NCBI RefSeq assembly: GCF_045207785.1
Contig: NZ_CP108776.1
Location: forward strand, 6,138,001-6,202,000
DNA from: Embleya sp045207785
Lineage (GTDB): Bacteria; Actinomycetota; Actinomycetes; Streptomycetales; Streptomycetaceae
Length of the DNA: 64,000 nucleotides
Reading direction: 5' to 3'
The translations under genes were made by a program, and so were the position numbers. Below the pieces are notes generated by a model. It had not been told where the DNA came from. It worked only from the letters and a program-made list of their open reading frames with translations, and did not search any database. This document shows, piece after piece, positions 26,701 to 35,400 of the stretch (the stretch's first letter is position 1; each line of letters starts with the position of its first letter).

Positions 26701-28417
26701 GCACGCCGTCGGGGCCGTGCCGCTCCCACACCTTGATGTACGCGTACTGCTGGGCCACCTTGCGGCAGCCGAACCCCAGCGCGCGCGCCGCGAGTTCGGG
26801 CTCGCCGCTGACCACGAGCGGAAGCAGCGTGCGGCGGTCGCCGTGCGCGAGCACCTCGGCCCGCAGGGCCGGGTCCAGCGGCGCGCGGCGGGCGATCGTG
26901 CGGCGCAGCGACGGCGTCGCGCGCATGCTCAGGTAGGCGGCCGCGTCCACGGCCGGCACCTCCTTGGCGACCAGGCGCGCGAGATCGCGGATGTCCAGGC
27001 CGACGTTGCGGGCGACGGCCTCCCACGCGCGGGGGTCGGTCGAGGTGATCGCGGCCTCGTGCACGTGCGGGGGCAGGGTGCCGCTGGAGAGCAGGTCGCG
27101 CACGAGCGCGTCGGGCAGGCGCGGCAGCAGCTCGCGCAGGTCGTCGGGGTCGGCCGTGACGAGCAGGTGGCGGTAGGGCTTGGTCAGGGTCGGCGGCGGA
27201 CCGCCGGGCTGCTCCGGTGGCGCGGTGACGGTGCCGGCCTCGATGCCGGCGAGCAGCGCGGGGAGCGGGTCGCGGTGTCGGGGCAGCACGATGCGCAGGG
27301 TGGCCCAGCGGTCGGCGTGGGTGCCCAGGTGCCGGTGCAGCAGCTCGCGCAGCGCGGGGCAGTCCGGGAGTTCGGCCAGCGTGGCCACGGCGGTCCGGGC
27401 GGGCGCGACCTCGTACGGGATGCGGGCGATGTCCGCGGGCTCGGCCATGTCGCGGGTGGCCGTGGCGATCCGGGCCAGCCCGGGGTGCTTGGGGGTGGTG
27501 AGCGCGGCGCGCAGCAGCAGGACGGTCGGGCGGGCCACCGGGCCCACCGCCGCGGGTGCGCGGCGTACAGCGCGACCAGCAGCTCGTCGGGGCAGGCCGG
27601 GTCGGCGGCGAGCCGCGCGGCGGTCTCCTCCGGCAGCGGATCGGCCCGGTGCGCCGTCAGCAGGGCGTCCCAGTCGATGTCCTGGCGCCACGACCGCGGC
27701 GGCAGCCCGGCCCGGAGCTCGGCGACCAGACCCGCGGCACCCTCGGCCTCGACCACGGCGGCGGCCAGGATCTCGTGCGCGGCGGCGACTTCGGCGAGCC
27801 GGCCCGGCCGCCGCGGCCACCTCGGGCCGCACGTGTGGCAGCGCGTCGGGGATCAGCGCGGTGCCGCCGTGCCGGCTCAGCGACAGCAGGCCGCGCAGTT
27901 CCTCGGCGGCGGTCAGGGTGCCGGCGCACACCCGCAGCGCGTGCGCGACCAGCTCGGGCACGTCGCTGACGACGGCCGCACCGAGGTAGCGCGGCAGGTC
28001 GGGCTCGACGGTCGTGGCGAGCAGTTCGGCGTGCAACTCGGCGAGCGGGTGCGGCGTCTGCGGGTACCGCCCGGGTGTGAGCACGGCGCGGCGCAGCCAC
28101 GCCGGGGCCTCGGAGTGCGCGTACATGATCCGGTCGACGATCGGATCCGGCTGCTTCACGAGTTCGGCGAGGTCGGTCGCGGTCAGCACCTTGTCGTTGT
28201 GCGTGAGGACGCGCCGCACCCACGGGTCGGGATCCCGCGCCGCGAGCGAGCGCACCGAGGGGCTCAGCTGCTTGTCGCCGAGCATCGCGCCGACGATGTC
28301 GTTCCCGATCCGATGCCGGACCCGCCCGATGTCGCCGACGGCACCACCTTCGAACAACATTCCGACCAAAAGTGCCTTGTCCGCGACCTGTACCCGTGCC
28401 ACCACATGCCCCCGCAC
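23780..28417 (-). CDS. Giant alpha-solenoid-like hypothetical protein with two compensating frame shifts
   Basis: 1545 codons from GTG 28417 (GTG 28405/28402 are alternatives). Leu/Ala/Arg-rich throughout with recurring short helical phrases such as ARDPDPWVRRVLTHND, PAWLRRAVL, PELVAHALRVC and DPVLNADLYGNVVLRTN, a HEAT-like solenoid pattern; no catalytic motif, signal peptide or membrane helix seen. Residues about 202-288 (27,555-27,805) are Arg/Gly-rich nonsense in this frame, while the next frame there reads a normal continuation (AELRAGLPPRSWRQDIDWDALL). So one base appears gained near 27,805 and one lost near 27,550. Function unknown, possibly a scaffold. Confidence 0.75.
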   Translation of the reverse strand: MRGHVVARVQVADKALLVGMLFEGGAVGDIGRVRHRIGNDIVGAMLGDKQLSPSVRSLAARDPDPWVRRVLTHNDKVLTATDLAELVKQPDPIVDRIMYAHSEAPAWLRRAVLTPGRYPQTPHPLAELHAELLATTVEPDLPRYLGAAVVSDVPELVAHALRVCAGTLTAAEELRGLLSLSRHGGTALIPDALPHVRPEVAAAAGPARRSRRRARDPGRRRGRGRGCRGSGRRAPGRAAAAVVAPGHRLGRPADGAPGRSAAGGDRRAARRRPGLPRRAAGRAVRRAPAAVGPVARPTVLLLRAALTTPKHPGLARIATATRDMAEPADIARIPYEVAPARTAVATLAELPDCPALRELLHRHLGTHADRWATLRIVLPRHRDPLPALLAGIEAGTVTAPPEQPGGPPPTLTKPYRHLLVTADPDDLRELLPRLPDALVRDLLSSGTLPPHVHEAAITSTDPRAWEAVARNVGLDIRDLARLVAKEVPAVDAAAYLSMRATPSLRRTIARRAPLDPALRAEVLAHGDRRTLLPLVVSGEPELAARALGFGCRKVAQQYAYIKVWERHGPDGVRDLLERAGTNTAAPIRTRVQSALKAADGLADLRASGEAYDDPETLPELFQTRTSRTTVRDLVHEPYAHDFPRLMAANREEPFASEAIDDLIRHEDATDEDRAALRLVMVNACRGWDRKAVDIEPAEWLRTDRYVNADAWVNAAVEHGLLDPALLVDVAYPAQPVVLSARHLAPDAVLAPMRARLAELTRDHLAGHSEAFAIAVGMIDGFAASLADLVTVAAQAAGPRPDAEVLARDDAATLAAAQRAASETANVEPVAKPAPVTRNTARKMVDPDKTAKVSAVHLLRTIAADPEGQAHVPVPEQPAVLASLVDMWVGHAPDFEYPGWLYEACFASESVEPRAALGRRVFDEAVANDLIDLGEPEVLAALTKNKDLEEPTAARVAAILAGTPTERPEQYPSSNTWPQPSTASSYLRWVREYYDETRGGGDGLAVAAYRQGIVGPAELIGVLPAGVLTPLPRKWQARVVAGPIYRAVDALVADRLGTDPDRWLRALTAMGTSIADRPLPELLALDPESLDGIDIEWQHVASPVTFDAHTVRTSRARPPHGWWWPAGRLLLHASPEALAVVLPELGPDAFATLWSHARHTEYVSAALNEYPFLANDREALRILATRSTNSQVRDRILRFDDPVLNADLYGNVVLRTNTEQRRAILSRVPQGRPASGPEDLLPLDPGLREQLLHEYRPSSASLPALRLKVEAADPQIIEHGLRQLAKKLSMLDQLLAVRGLLRYGGADRIGGLVEEGVLGAAAGKLVVKALASADPEAALTERIDRELTGDKLVARLRRCPGGAETDEVLDLPYLRDWDLIVAEQAREAFPRYVLNQLVGLPDAPARLLETDSMLPYRSARKAGRLSAAHARASIANGSGVMGDSAWYTHLDQLVEDGLVTGHDLVHTARGAAPILRYIAEALIRIDVPAPIRTAGTEAKAEIAHLIETHLGHDQAKWNPVFAALTGTDNTWPQETPGSTIAALLTR

Positions 28418-28743
28418 TCACCCGTTCGGTTACCGGGATCCACCCCATCACAGCGTCCGGACATCGGGTGCGCCGGCCCCGGCCGACTGGGCCATACGTG
28501 TCGAGTCGCAGTGATTACGGGTACAACCGATCGAGTCCTCCTGAGTAATACAGGCTGTCCGGATCTTGGTCGATACCGATCGAACACGCCGTGGATCGCG
28601 TTGCCGCGCCTTGTGGGTCGGGGTCATTCGCGAGGTTACGGGGTATTGGGGCACGGGGTCGTTGCGTGTGCCGATCACGGACGGTCACTTCGAGGTGGAG
28701 GCCCTGCCCGGCGGGTTCGCCCGCTCGAAAGGACGGATCGGTG
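28418..28743. other. Divergent gene-free region
   Basis: 326 bases between the giant gene and the YbdK-type ligase. No gene, no clear palindrome. It should hold both promoters. Confidence 0.4.
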
Positions 28744-29853
28744 ATGACCACCCTGGGTGTCGAGGAGGAGTACCTGCTCGTGGACCCGGTCAGCGGCCTT
28801 CCGGTTCCGGAGGCCGAACGGGTCCGGGCCGAGGCCAGGCTGCGGCCCGGACTCGACGTCGGCGACGTGCAGCCCGAATTACTGAAGGCGCAACTGGAGG
28901 TCGCGACGCCGGTGTGCTCGTCGCTCGACGAGATCGGCGGACACCTCTACCGGATGCGGCACGAACTGTCGGCGGCGGCCGAGCGGATCGGCTGCCGGAT
29001 GGTCGCGTGCGGGACGGCGCCGGTCAGTGACGGCTCGATGATGGAGATCGCCGAGCACCCGCGCTACCTCGCGATCCGGGCCAACGCGCGGCGTCTGGCG
29101 GACGTCCAGTTGATCCACGGCATGCACGTGCATGTGGCGGTGCCGGATCGGGAGACGGGCGTGCAGATCGTCAACCGGATCCGGCCGTGGCTGCCGGTGC
29201 TGGTCGCGATGGGCGCGAACTCGCCGATCTGGCAGGGGCGCGACACCGGGTTCGCCAGTTGGCGCACGATCCACTACGCCCGCTGGCCGGTCGAGGGGCA
29301 GCCGCCGGTGTTCACGGACCTGGAGGAGTACGAGCGGCGGATAGACGCGCTCCTGGCGGTCGGGGTGATGCTCGATCGCGGGCAGGTGTACTGGCAGGTG
29401 CGGCTGTCCGAGCGCTTTCCGACCATCGAGATCCGTTGTCCCGACGTGCAGTTGCGGGCGGACGACGCGGTGATGATCGCGGGGCTGATCCGGGCGTTGG
29501 TGGTCACCGCGCTCCGGGGCCACGACGACAAGACCCCGTACGCGGCGCCCGATCAGGAACTGCTGCGCGCGGCCTGCTGGCTGGCGGCGCGGGACGGTCT
29601 GGACGGGGACCTGTTCGGGCCGGTGGGACCGGGCGGGGCCGCGCGGCGGATCAAGGCGGGTGACCTGGTCTGTGAGTTGCTTGAGCATGTGACCCCGGTG
29701 CTTGATGAGTTGGGGGACACGGCTCAGGTCTTCGGGCTGGTGGACCGGTTGATACTGCAGGGGACGGGGGCGGATCGTCAGCGTGAGGCATTTGTCGCGG
29801 GTGGGTTGCCGGGGGTCATGGACCTGCTGATCTCGGACACCATCGCGACGTAG
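28744..29853 (+). CDS. Carboxylate-amine ligase, glutamate-cysteine ligase GCS2 (YbdK) family
   Basis: 369 aa from ATG 28744 (GTG 28741 adjacent; AAAGGA upstream). Begins TTLGVEEEYLLVDPVSG, the GCS2 signature with the Glu cluster for ATP/Mg. Also seen: LLKAQLEVATPVC, GCRMVACGTAPVSDG, IHGMHVHVAVPDRE, ANSPIWQGRDTGFASWR and IEIRCPDVQLRADDAV. Family members make gamma-glutamyl-cysteine weakly or unknown amides. It is probably not the mycothiol pathway enzyme; role unknown. Followed directly by a repeat cluster. Confidence 0.9.
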   Translation: MTTLGVEEEYLLVDPVSGLPVPEAERVRAEARLRPGLDVGDVQPELLKAQLEVATPVCSSLDEIGGHLYRMRHELSAAAERIGCRMVACGTAPVSDGSMMEIAEHPRYLAIRANARRLADVQLIHGMHVHVAVPDRETGVQIVNRIRPWLPVLVAMGANSPIWQGRDTGFASWRTIHYARWPVEGQPPVFTDLEEYERRIDALLAVGVMLDRGQVYWQVRLSERFPTIEIRCPDVQLRADDAVMIAGLIRALVVTALRGHDDKTPYAAPDQELLRAACWLAARDGLDGDLFGPVGPGGAARRIKAGDLVCELLEHVTPVLDELGDTAQVFGLVDRLILQGTGADRQREAFVAGGLPGVMDLLISDTIAT

Positions 29854-29885
29854 TCGCGGGGGGTGGGGGTGGCGCCGTCCCGGAT

Positions 29886-30131
29886 GTCCTCAAGCGCCGG
29901 ACGGGCTGGGATCGGCCCGGACGGGCCGGGGTGGCGCCGTCCCAGGTGTCCTCAAACGCCGGACGGGCTGAGTTTGGCCCGGATGGGCTGGAGTTGGCTT
30001 GGTTGTGGGGGGAGTTGGCGCGCCCGGTTCCGGGTGTCCTCAAGCGCCGGACGGGCTGGGGTTGGCCGGGGCGGGCTGGAGTTGGGTTGGTTGTGGGGGA
30101 GTTGGCCCGGTTCCGGGTGTCCTCAAGCGCT
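29886..30131 (+). repeat. Array of 23-bp elements with about 80-bp direct repeat
   Basis: Copies at 29886-29908, 29948-29970, 30036-30058, and a truncated one at 30119-30131 that stops after CCTCAAGCGCTGG. Between the third and fourth copies a Gly-rich stretch (GGGCTGGAGTTGG...TTGGTTGTGGGGGAGTTGGC) repeats the one before copy 3. The truncated copy abuts a signal-peptidase fragment. Confidence 0.85.
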
Positions 30132-30134
30132 GGT

Positions 30135-30374
30135 CTCCCGTCACGCGGTGGCCGGCTCGGCTCGCAGCAGTTCGATCCCCAGCACGGTGACGAGGTGCAG
30201 GACCGCGCTGCCGTGCCTGCGGGCACCCTGCTGCTGCTCGGCGACAACGCCGCGTGGAGCCTGGACTCCCGCCATTTCGGCTGCGTCCCCGCCGACCGGG
30301 TCCTGGGACGCGTCGTCCGGTATCTGCGCGCGGTGCGACCCGCCGGTGGGCCGGTCGCGGGCGGGGGATCGTAG
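30135..30374 (+). pseudogene. 5'-truncated S26 signal peptidase remnant
   Basis: One open frame ending at 30374 encodes FDPQHGDEVQDRAAVPAGTLLLLGDNAAWSLDSRHFGCVPADRVLGRVVRYLRAV in pieces that match the conserved C-terminal box of S26 (type I) signal peptidases (GDNxxxSxDSRxFGxVP). The N-terminal membrane anchor and the catalytic Ser and Lys boxes are absent; in their place is the repeat array. It looks like a deletion product of a superoxide-dismutase-maturation or generic S26 peptidase. Confidence 0.7.
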
Positions 30375-30383
30375 GGTGGCGGG

Positions 30384-31250
30384 GTGGAACTGCGCCAGTT
30401 GCGGTACTTTCGGGCCGTTGCCGAGGAGGAGCACCTCACCCGGGCGGCCGAGCGGCTCGGGATCCGTGGGCCCTCGCTGAGTCAGCAGATCATCGCGCTC
30501 GAACGCGACCTGGGCATCCCGCTGTTCCGTCGGACGCCGGGCGGGATGATCCCCACGGCGGCCGGGCGGGCGCTGCTGCCGCGAGCCGTATCGCTGCTTG
30601 CGGCGGCCGAGGACGCGGTGCGCGTCGTGCGCGAGGTCGCGGGCGCGGACCGGCCGGTGCGGATCGCGGTGACGCCCGGTGCGCCGCCGGATCTCGTGCC
30701 CCGGCTGTGGGCGGCGGCGCGGCGGGTCGACGTGCGGATCGAGGTGGTCGACGCCCCGACCGCGGACCAGCCGGCGCTGTTGCGCGGCGGTGGCCTCGAC
30801 GTGGGCGTGGCGGTGCTCCCGGTCGATCTCGCGGGCCTGGAGTCGTGGCCGGTCGGCGACGCGCCGCTGGGGGTCCTGCTGGCCACGACGCATGTGCTCG
30901 CCGAGCGCGCCGTGCTCACCTGGGCGGAGCTGGCGGGACAGGACCTGCTCTGGTTCGACCGCGCGCTCGCGCCGGGTTACCACGACGAGGTGTTGCGGGT
31001 CTGCCGCGCGGCCGGCTGGGACCCGGTCCGGGTTCGCGAAGGGCCGCCCCGTGAGGCGCTGTTCACGGGGGAACTACGCCACGGCGGGGACGTCGTGGCG
31101 CTGCGTCCCGCGTGGGCGGTCGGCGACGGGCTGGTCTGGATCCCGCTCGCCGCCGGGGCGCCGCGGCTGCGGCACGTGGTGGCGTATCGGGATTCGGTCG
31201 TGGATTCCGTGCGTGACCTGGTGCGTGAGGCGCTGCCTCCGGTCCGATAG
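30384..31250 (+). CDS. LysR family transcriptional regulator
   Basis: 288 aa, start 30384 (MELRQLRYFRAVAEEEHLTRAAERL). LysR winged helix in 1-60 with recognition helix GPSLSQQIIALERDLG, then a periplasmic-binding-type effector domain (about 90-285). No divergent target gene is preserved beside it; the upstream neighbour is the signal-peptidase remnant. The downstream gene encodes a DUF6506-like protein on the same strand. Confidence 0.9.
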   Translation: MELRQLRYFRAVAEEEHLTRAAERLGIRGPSLSQQIIALERDLGIPLFRRTPGGMIPTAAGRALLPRAVSLLAAAEDAVRVVREVAGADRPVRIAVTPGAPPDLVPRLWAAARRVDVRIEVVDAPTADQPALLRGGGLDVGVAVLPVDLAGLESWPVGDAPLGVLLATTHVLAERAVLTWAELAGQDLLWFDRALAPGYHDEVLRVCRAAGWDPVRVREGPPREALFTGELRHGGDVVALRPAWAVGDGLVWIPLAAGAPRLRHVVAYRDSVVDSVRDLVREALPPVR

Positions 31251-31347
31251 TCGGGGCCTCGTGGACGCGACGGGCCGGGCCGGGGTTGGCTGACCACTCC
31301 CGGCGGCCGACGGTCGGCGGCCGGGCGTACACCGGGAGTGTGTTCAC

Positions 31348-31647
31348 ATGGCGCTTGTGCATTGGGGCTTCATCTACACCGCGACCGACGCGGACCCCGA
31401 CCGCGACACCTCGATCGTGGACACCGGCGCCTGCCGGACCGTCCTGGTCGGCGCGGCCACGCCGGATCAGGCGGTGGCGGCGGCGCGGCGGATGGTCGAG
31501 GACGGCGTGCAACTGATCGAACTCTGCGGTGGGTTCGGGCCGGTCGGGACCGCGCGGGTGATCGAGGCGATCGGGGACGCGGTCCCGGTCGGCGCGGTGG
31601 GGTACGGCCCGGAGGCCGTGAGCCGGGTGCATGCGATCTTCGCGTGA
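31348..31647 (+). CDS. DUF6506-like small protein
   Basis: 99 aa from ATG 31348 with GGGAG 9 nt upstream. Sequence: VHWGFIYTATDADPDRDTS at the start, then VLVGAATPDQAVAAARRMV and LIELCGGFGPVGTARVIEAI. Matches a small conserved family found beside regulators in actinomycetes, no known activity. Family call from memory. It follows the lysR gene by 97 bp. Confidence 0.65.
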   Translation: MALVHWGFIYTATDADPDRDTSIVDTGACRTVLVGAATPDQAVAAARRMVEDGVQLIELCGGFGPVGTARVIEAIGDAVPVGAVGYGPEAVSRVHAIFA

Positions 31648-31851
31648 CGGTGGGCCGGCCGGTTGCCGGGTTGTCGTCGACCGCCCCGCCGAGGAGTCCC
31701 GGCGAGCACTGATCCCACCGGCCCGCCGCGCGGCGGACCGGCTTGCTTGGGCCGGACGGGTGAACCGAAGGGAAAGCAACCGTTCAGTCCGGTGGACGGC
31801 TCCATGCTGGGCCTGCGGCCGTACTCGGCGGCCCGTGCGAGAGGGGCAAGT

Positions 31852-32409
31852 GTGCCGAAGAGGCTCGGAGTTGTGGTCGCGGCGGCGTTGTTGGTGGTGA
31901 CGGCGGCGGCCCCGGCGTATGCCCGGCCGGCCATGCCGGACACCACGGACGACGCCTTCCTCCACGAGATGCTGACCGCGATCAACACGTACCGGTCCCG
32001 GCACGGCGCACCGGCCGTGACCCTGGACCCGACGCTGACCACCTACGCCAAGAGCCGGGCCAACGTGGTCTCGACGTACGAGGCGCTCGAAGAGGGCCAC
32101 CGCGGCCTGGATCGCGGCAAGGGCGAGACGCTCTACTGGGGCGGCAGCAGCCAGGCGGAGCGGATGCCGGCGCAACGAGCCGTCAAGGCCTGGTACGACG
32201 AGGGGAAGTCGTACGACTTCCCGAACGCCGACTACGACCCGGCGGCCTCGAACTTCACCCAGCTCGTCTGGAAGGGCAGCAGGCGGATCGGCGCCGCCCG
32301 CGCCACGGGCAAGGGGTCGAAGTGGTACGAGAACTACATCGTCGTCAACTGGCAGAGCCCCGGGAACGTGCTGGGCCGATTCCCACAGAACGTATTGCCC
32401 AAGCGCTGA
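31852..32409 (+). CDS. Secreted CAP (SCP/PR1) domain protein
   Basis: 185 aa from GTG 31852 (GAGGGG 5 nt upstream). Cleavable signal peptide LGVVVAAALLVVTAAAPAYA, then a CAP fold: FLHEMLTAINTYRSRHGAPAVTLDP, EEGHRGLDRGKGETLYWGG, AVKAWYDEGKSYDF, SNFTQLVWKGSRRIGAA and WYENYIVVNWQSPGNV. The 150-nt leader before the start is unusually long. Exported, unknown target. Convergent with the BTAD regulator. Confidence 0.9.
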   Translation: MPKRLGVVVAAALLVVTAAAPAYARPAMPDTTDDAFLHEMLTAINTYRSRHGAPAVTLDPTLTTYAKSRANVVSTYEALEEGHRGLDRGKGETLYWGGSSQAERMPAQRAVKAWYDEGKSYDFPNADYDPAASNFTQLVWKGSRRIGAARATGKGSKWYENYIVVNWQSPGNVLGRFPQNVLPKR

Positions 32410-32419
32410 TCCCGGGTGC

Positions 32420-35400
32420 CTAACCGTCCACCATCGCCCGCGCGTCGGCCGCCCATCGCTTCGCGCCCCAGGTGTCGGCGATGTCGGCCGCGAGGGCGAA
32501 GTGGGTGGTGGCTTCCGCCTCGTGGCCCAGGAAGCGGGCGAGCTCGCCCAGGGTGTGCGCCGGCGGGCGGATGGCCAGGGACAGGCCCGCGCACGTGGGG
32601 GACGCGTCGCGCAACGGGAGCAGGGTCGGGTACAGGGCCGCCGCCTCGTCGCGTTCGCCCAGCGCGACCACGGCCGCCGCACGGAACATCGACATCGGGG
32701 TCTGGAAGAAGTCCGGCGGGATCGGCATGATCGACGCCCGCGTGCGACGAGCCTCCTCGATCCGACCGTCGGCGGCCAGCGCGAGCGCCAACAGGTCGGC
32801 CAGGAACGGACCGTAGGCCGCAAGGACGCCCGCGGCCTCGGGGGCGAGCTCGCCGATCCGCCCCTGGCTGAGCCGAATCGTCGAGATACCGATCCAGCGC
32901 AGCCCGACCGCGTGCGGCGAACCCTGCGCGATCATCGGCGCGGTGGCCTCGACATAGGCGTGTTCGGCGTCGTCCCAGCGACCCTCGATGTGCGCCAGAA
33001 CCGCGAGCGCGCAGCCGCCGACGCCGATCGCCTCGGGCATCCGATAGGTGTCCGCGATCTCCACACTCTCGGCCACCAGCCGACGAACCGTCTCCGGATC
33101 GCTCCGATCGGCCGCGGCCGTCGCGAGGCTGAACCGGCCGTACCAGCGGTACGCCGGCAGGTCGTGCTCGTCGGCGATCCGGACCAGCTCCGCGGCCGCC
33201 ACCGCGCGCGCGTCCGCTTGGGGCGCGGTGGCCAGATTCCCGGTCAGTGCGGCGAGCGTGAGCGCGCGCAGTTCGGGGTCGCCGACACCGGCGGCGAGCG
33301 CGTCGGCCTCCTCGGCGAGGGCGCGCGGGTCGGCGGTGCCGTCGGCGGCCTCACCGGAGATCTCGGTCGCGTACACCTGGAGCAGCCGACCACGGGTCGC
33401 CGGGTCGAGGTCGGGCCGGGCCAGGAGCCGGACCAGGGCGGCCACGACGACCTCGTCCACCGTCCCGTACGGGCGGCCCTGCCACGGCGTCGGCACCGTC
33501 CACGCGGTGAAGGCGGCGATCGCCAGGTCGTCGCGCCGCGCGGCCTCGGCGGCGTCCAGCGCCTGTTGCCGGACGGCCCGCGCGGCGCCGACGTCGCCGG
33601 CGCGAAGGTGGGCGCGCAGCAACCGGCCGTACAGGTCCGCGCGTTCGGCGTCGCGGTCGCCCGGGGCGTCGGCGGGGATCCGGGCCGCGCACTCCAGCGC
33701 GCGGGTGAGCAGGTCGACGGCGGTGCCGTGGGCGAAGCGCCGCTCGGCGAGCTCGGTCGCGCGCACGCACATCTCGACCGCCCGGACGGCCGTCGCCGCG
33801 GTCGCGGCCCGGCTGTAGTGGTAGGCCAGCGCCGAGACGTCGCCGATACCGAGCCGTTCCAGCGCGGCGGCGAGCCGGACGTGCATCCGGGTCCGGCGCA
33901 GCCCGCTCAGGTCCGCGCACATCGTGTCCCGCACGAGTGCGTGCACGAACCGCACGCGGCCGGGCGCCGGTTCGGTGAGGAGACCGGCGATCAGGCCGGC
34001 GTCCAACGCGTCGAGTACGCCGACCTCGTCCACCTCGGCGGCGTCCACGAGCACGTCCACCTCCACCTCGCGGCCCGCGACCGCCGCCAGGCGCAGCACC
34101 GCGACGGCGGGCTCCGGCAGCCGGGCGAGCCGGCGGCGCAACACGTCGCGCACGCCCTCGGGTACCTCGGACAGCGCGACGAGGGCGCCTTCGCTGTCCA
34201 GCAGGCGCGCGCTCTCGCGGACGTAGAACGGATTGCCACCGGTGCGCTCGGCGAGCGCCGCCATGGTCGTGGCGTCGACCGGGGTCTCGGACACGGCGGC
34301 CACGAGCCGGGCCACGGCGGACGCCGGCAGCCCGGTCAGGCCCAGCCGCACGGGGGACCTGCGGGCGAGGCCGGCCAGCGTCTCGGTGAGCCGGCCGTCC
34401 ACGTCGTCGGGGCGGTAGGCGGCGACCACCAGCAGGGGTGGGCCCGGCAGTTCGCCGTCGGCACCGGACGCGAGCAGGGCCAGCGTCTCGGCGTCGGCCC
34501 GGTGCAGATCGTCGAGCAGAATCGCCAGCGGCCGGTGCCGGGCGGCCGCGCCGAGCCAGGACCACACCGCCCGGTGCAGCCGGAACCGCCCCTCGGAGGT
34601 GTCCTGTTCGCTCCCGCCGGCCGCGTCGTCGTCCAGCAGCGGCGCGAGCGCGGCGGCCGATTCGGCCGGCGGCGGTACGACGGCGGCCACCGCGCGCAGC
34701 GCCTCCACCCAGGCCCACGCGGGCGGTGCGCCGTCGGCTTCGGGGCAGCGGCCGGTGACCACGAGCAGGCCGGCCCGGTCGAGTTCGGCACCGAGTCGGG
34801 TCAGCAGCGCGGACTTGCCCAGGCCCGCCTCGCCGGTCACCAGCGCGATCCGGATGCCGCCCGCGGCGATCTCGCCGGCGGTGGCGGTGAGCGTGGCGAG
34901 TTCGGCGTCGCGACCGACGAACAGGTCCGCGATCGGCGGGGCCGCGATGGCGACCGCGACCGGGGCGGGCGCGGGGGCGGGCATGGCGGCGGGCGCCGGC
35001 GCGACGGCGGTGACCGGCGAGCGGGTCGCGGCCCACAGCACGTCCATCCGCTGCGCCAGGATCGCCTCCTCGACCTCGGTCAGCGCGGGCCCCGGATCCA
35101 GGCCGACATCCGCGGCCAGCACGGCGCGGGCGCGCCGCAGCGTGCCGAGCGCGTCGGCCTGTCGATTCCCGGCCCACAGCGCGAGGGCGTGCAGTCGCCA
35201 CCCCTCCTCGCGCAGCGGCGCGTCCCGGGTGAGCCGCTCGGCGTCGGCCGCGGCACCCGGGGTGTCGCCGCAGCGGAGTCCCGCGGTGATGTGGAACTCG
35301 CGGGCGGTCAGGTGCAGTTCATCGAGCCGCGCGGCCTCGGCGAAGGCCCACGGCTCGTCCGCGGCGGCGGCGAAGGCCGGTCCCCGCCACAGCGCCAGCG

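Noticed and set aside
25748..28744. 998-codon plus-strand frame opposite the giant solenoid gene
   Set aside because: Composition (Gly/Arg/His) and lack of motifs mark it as a shadow; it even reads into the divergent promoter region.
31740..31800. c-di-AMP (ydaO) riboswitch
   Set aside because: GGGTGAACC and AGGGAAAG are present but the conserved CAGCTAACC...GTAGGC portion is not.
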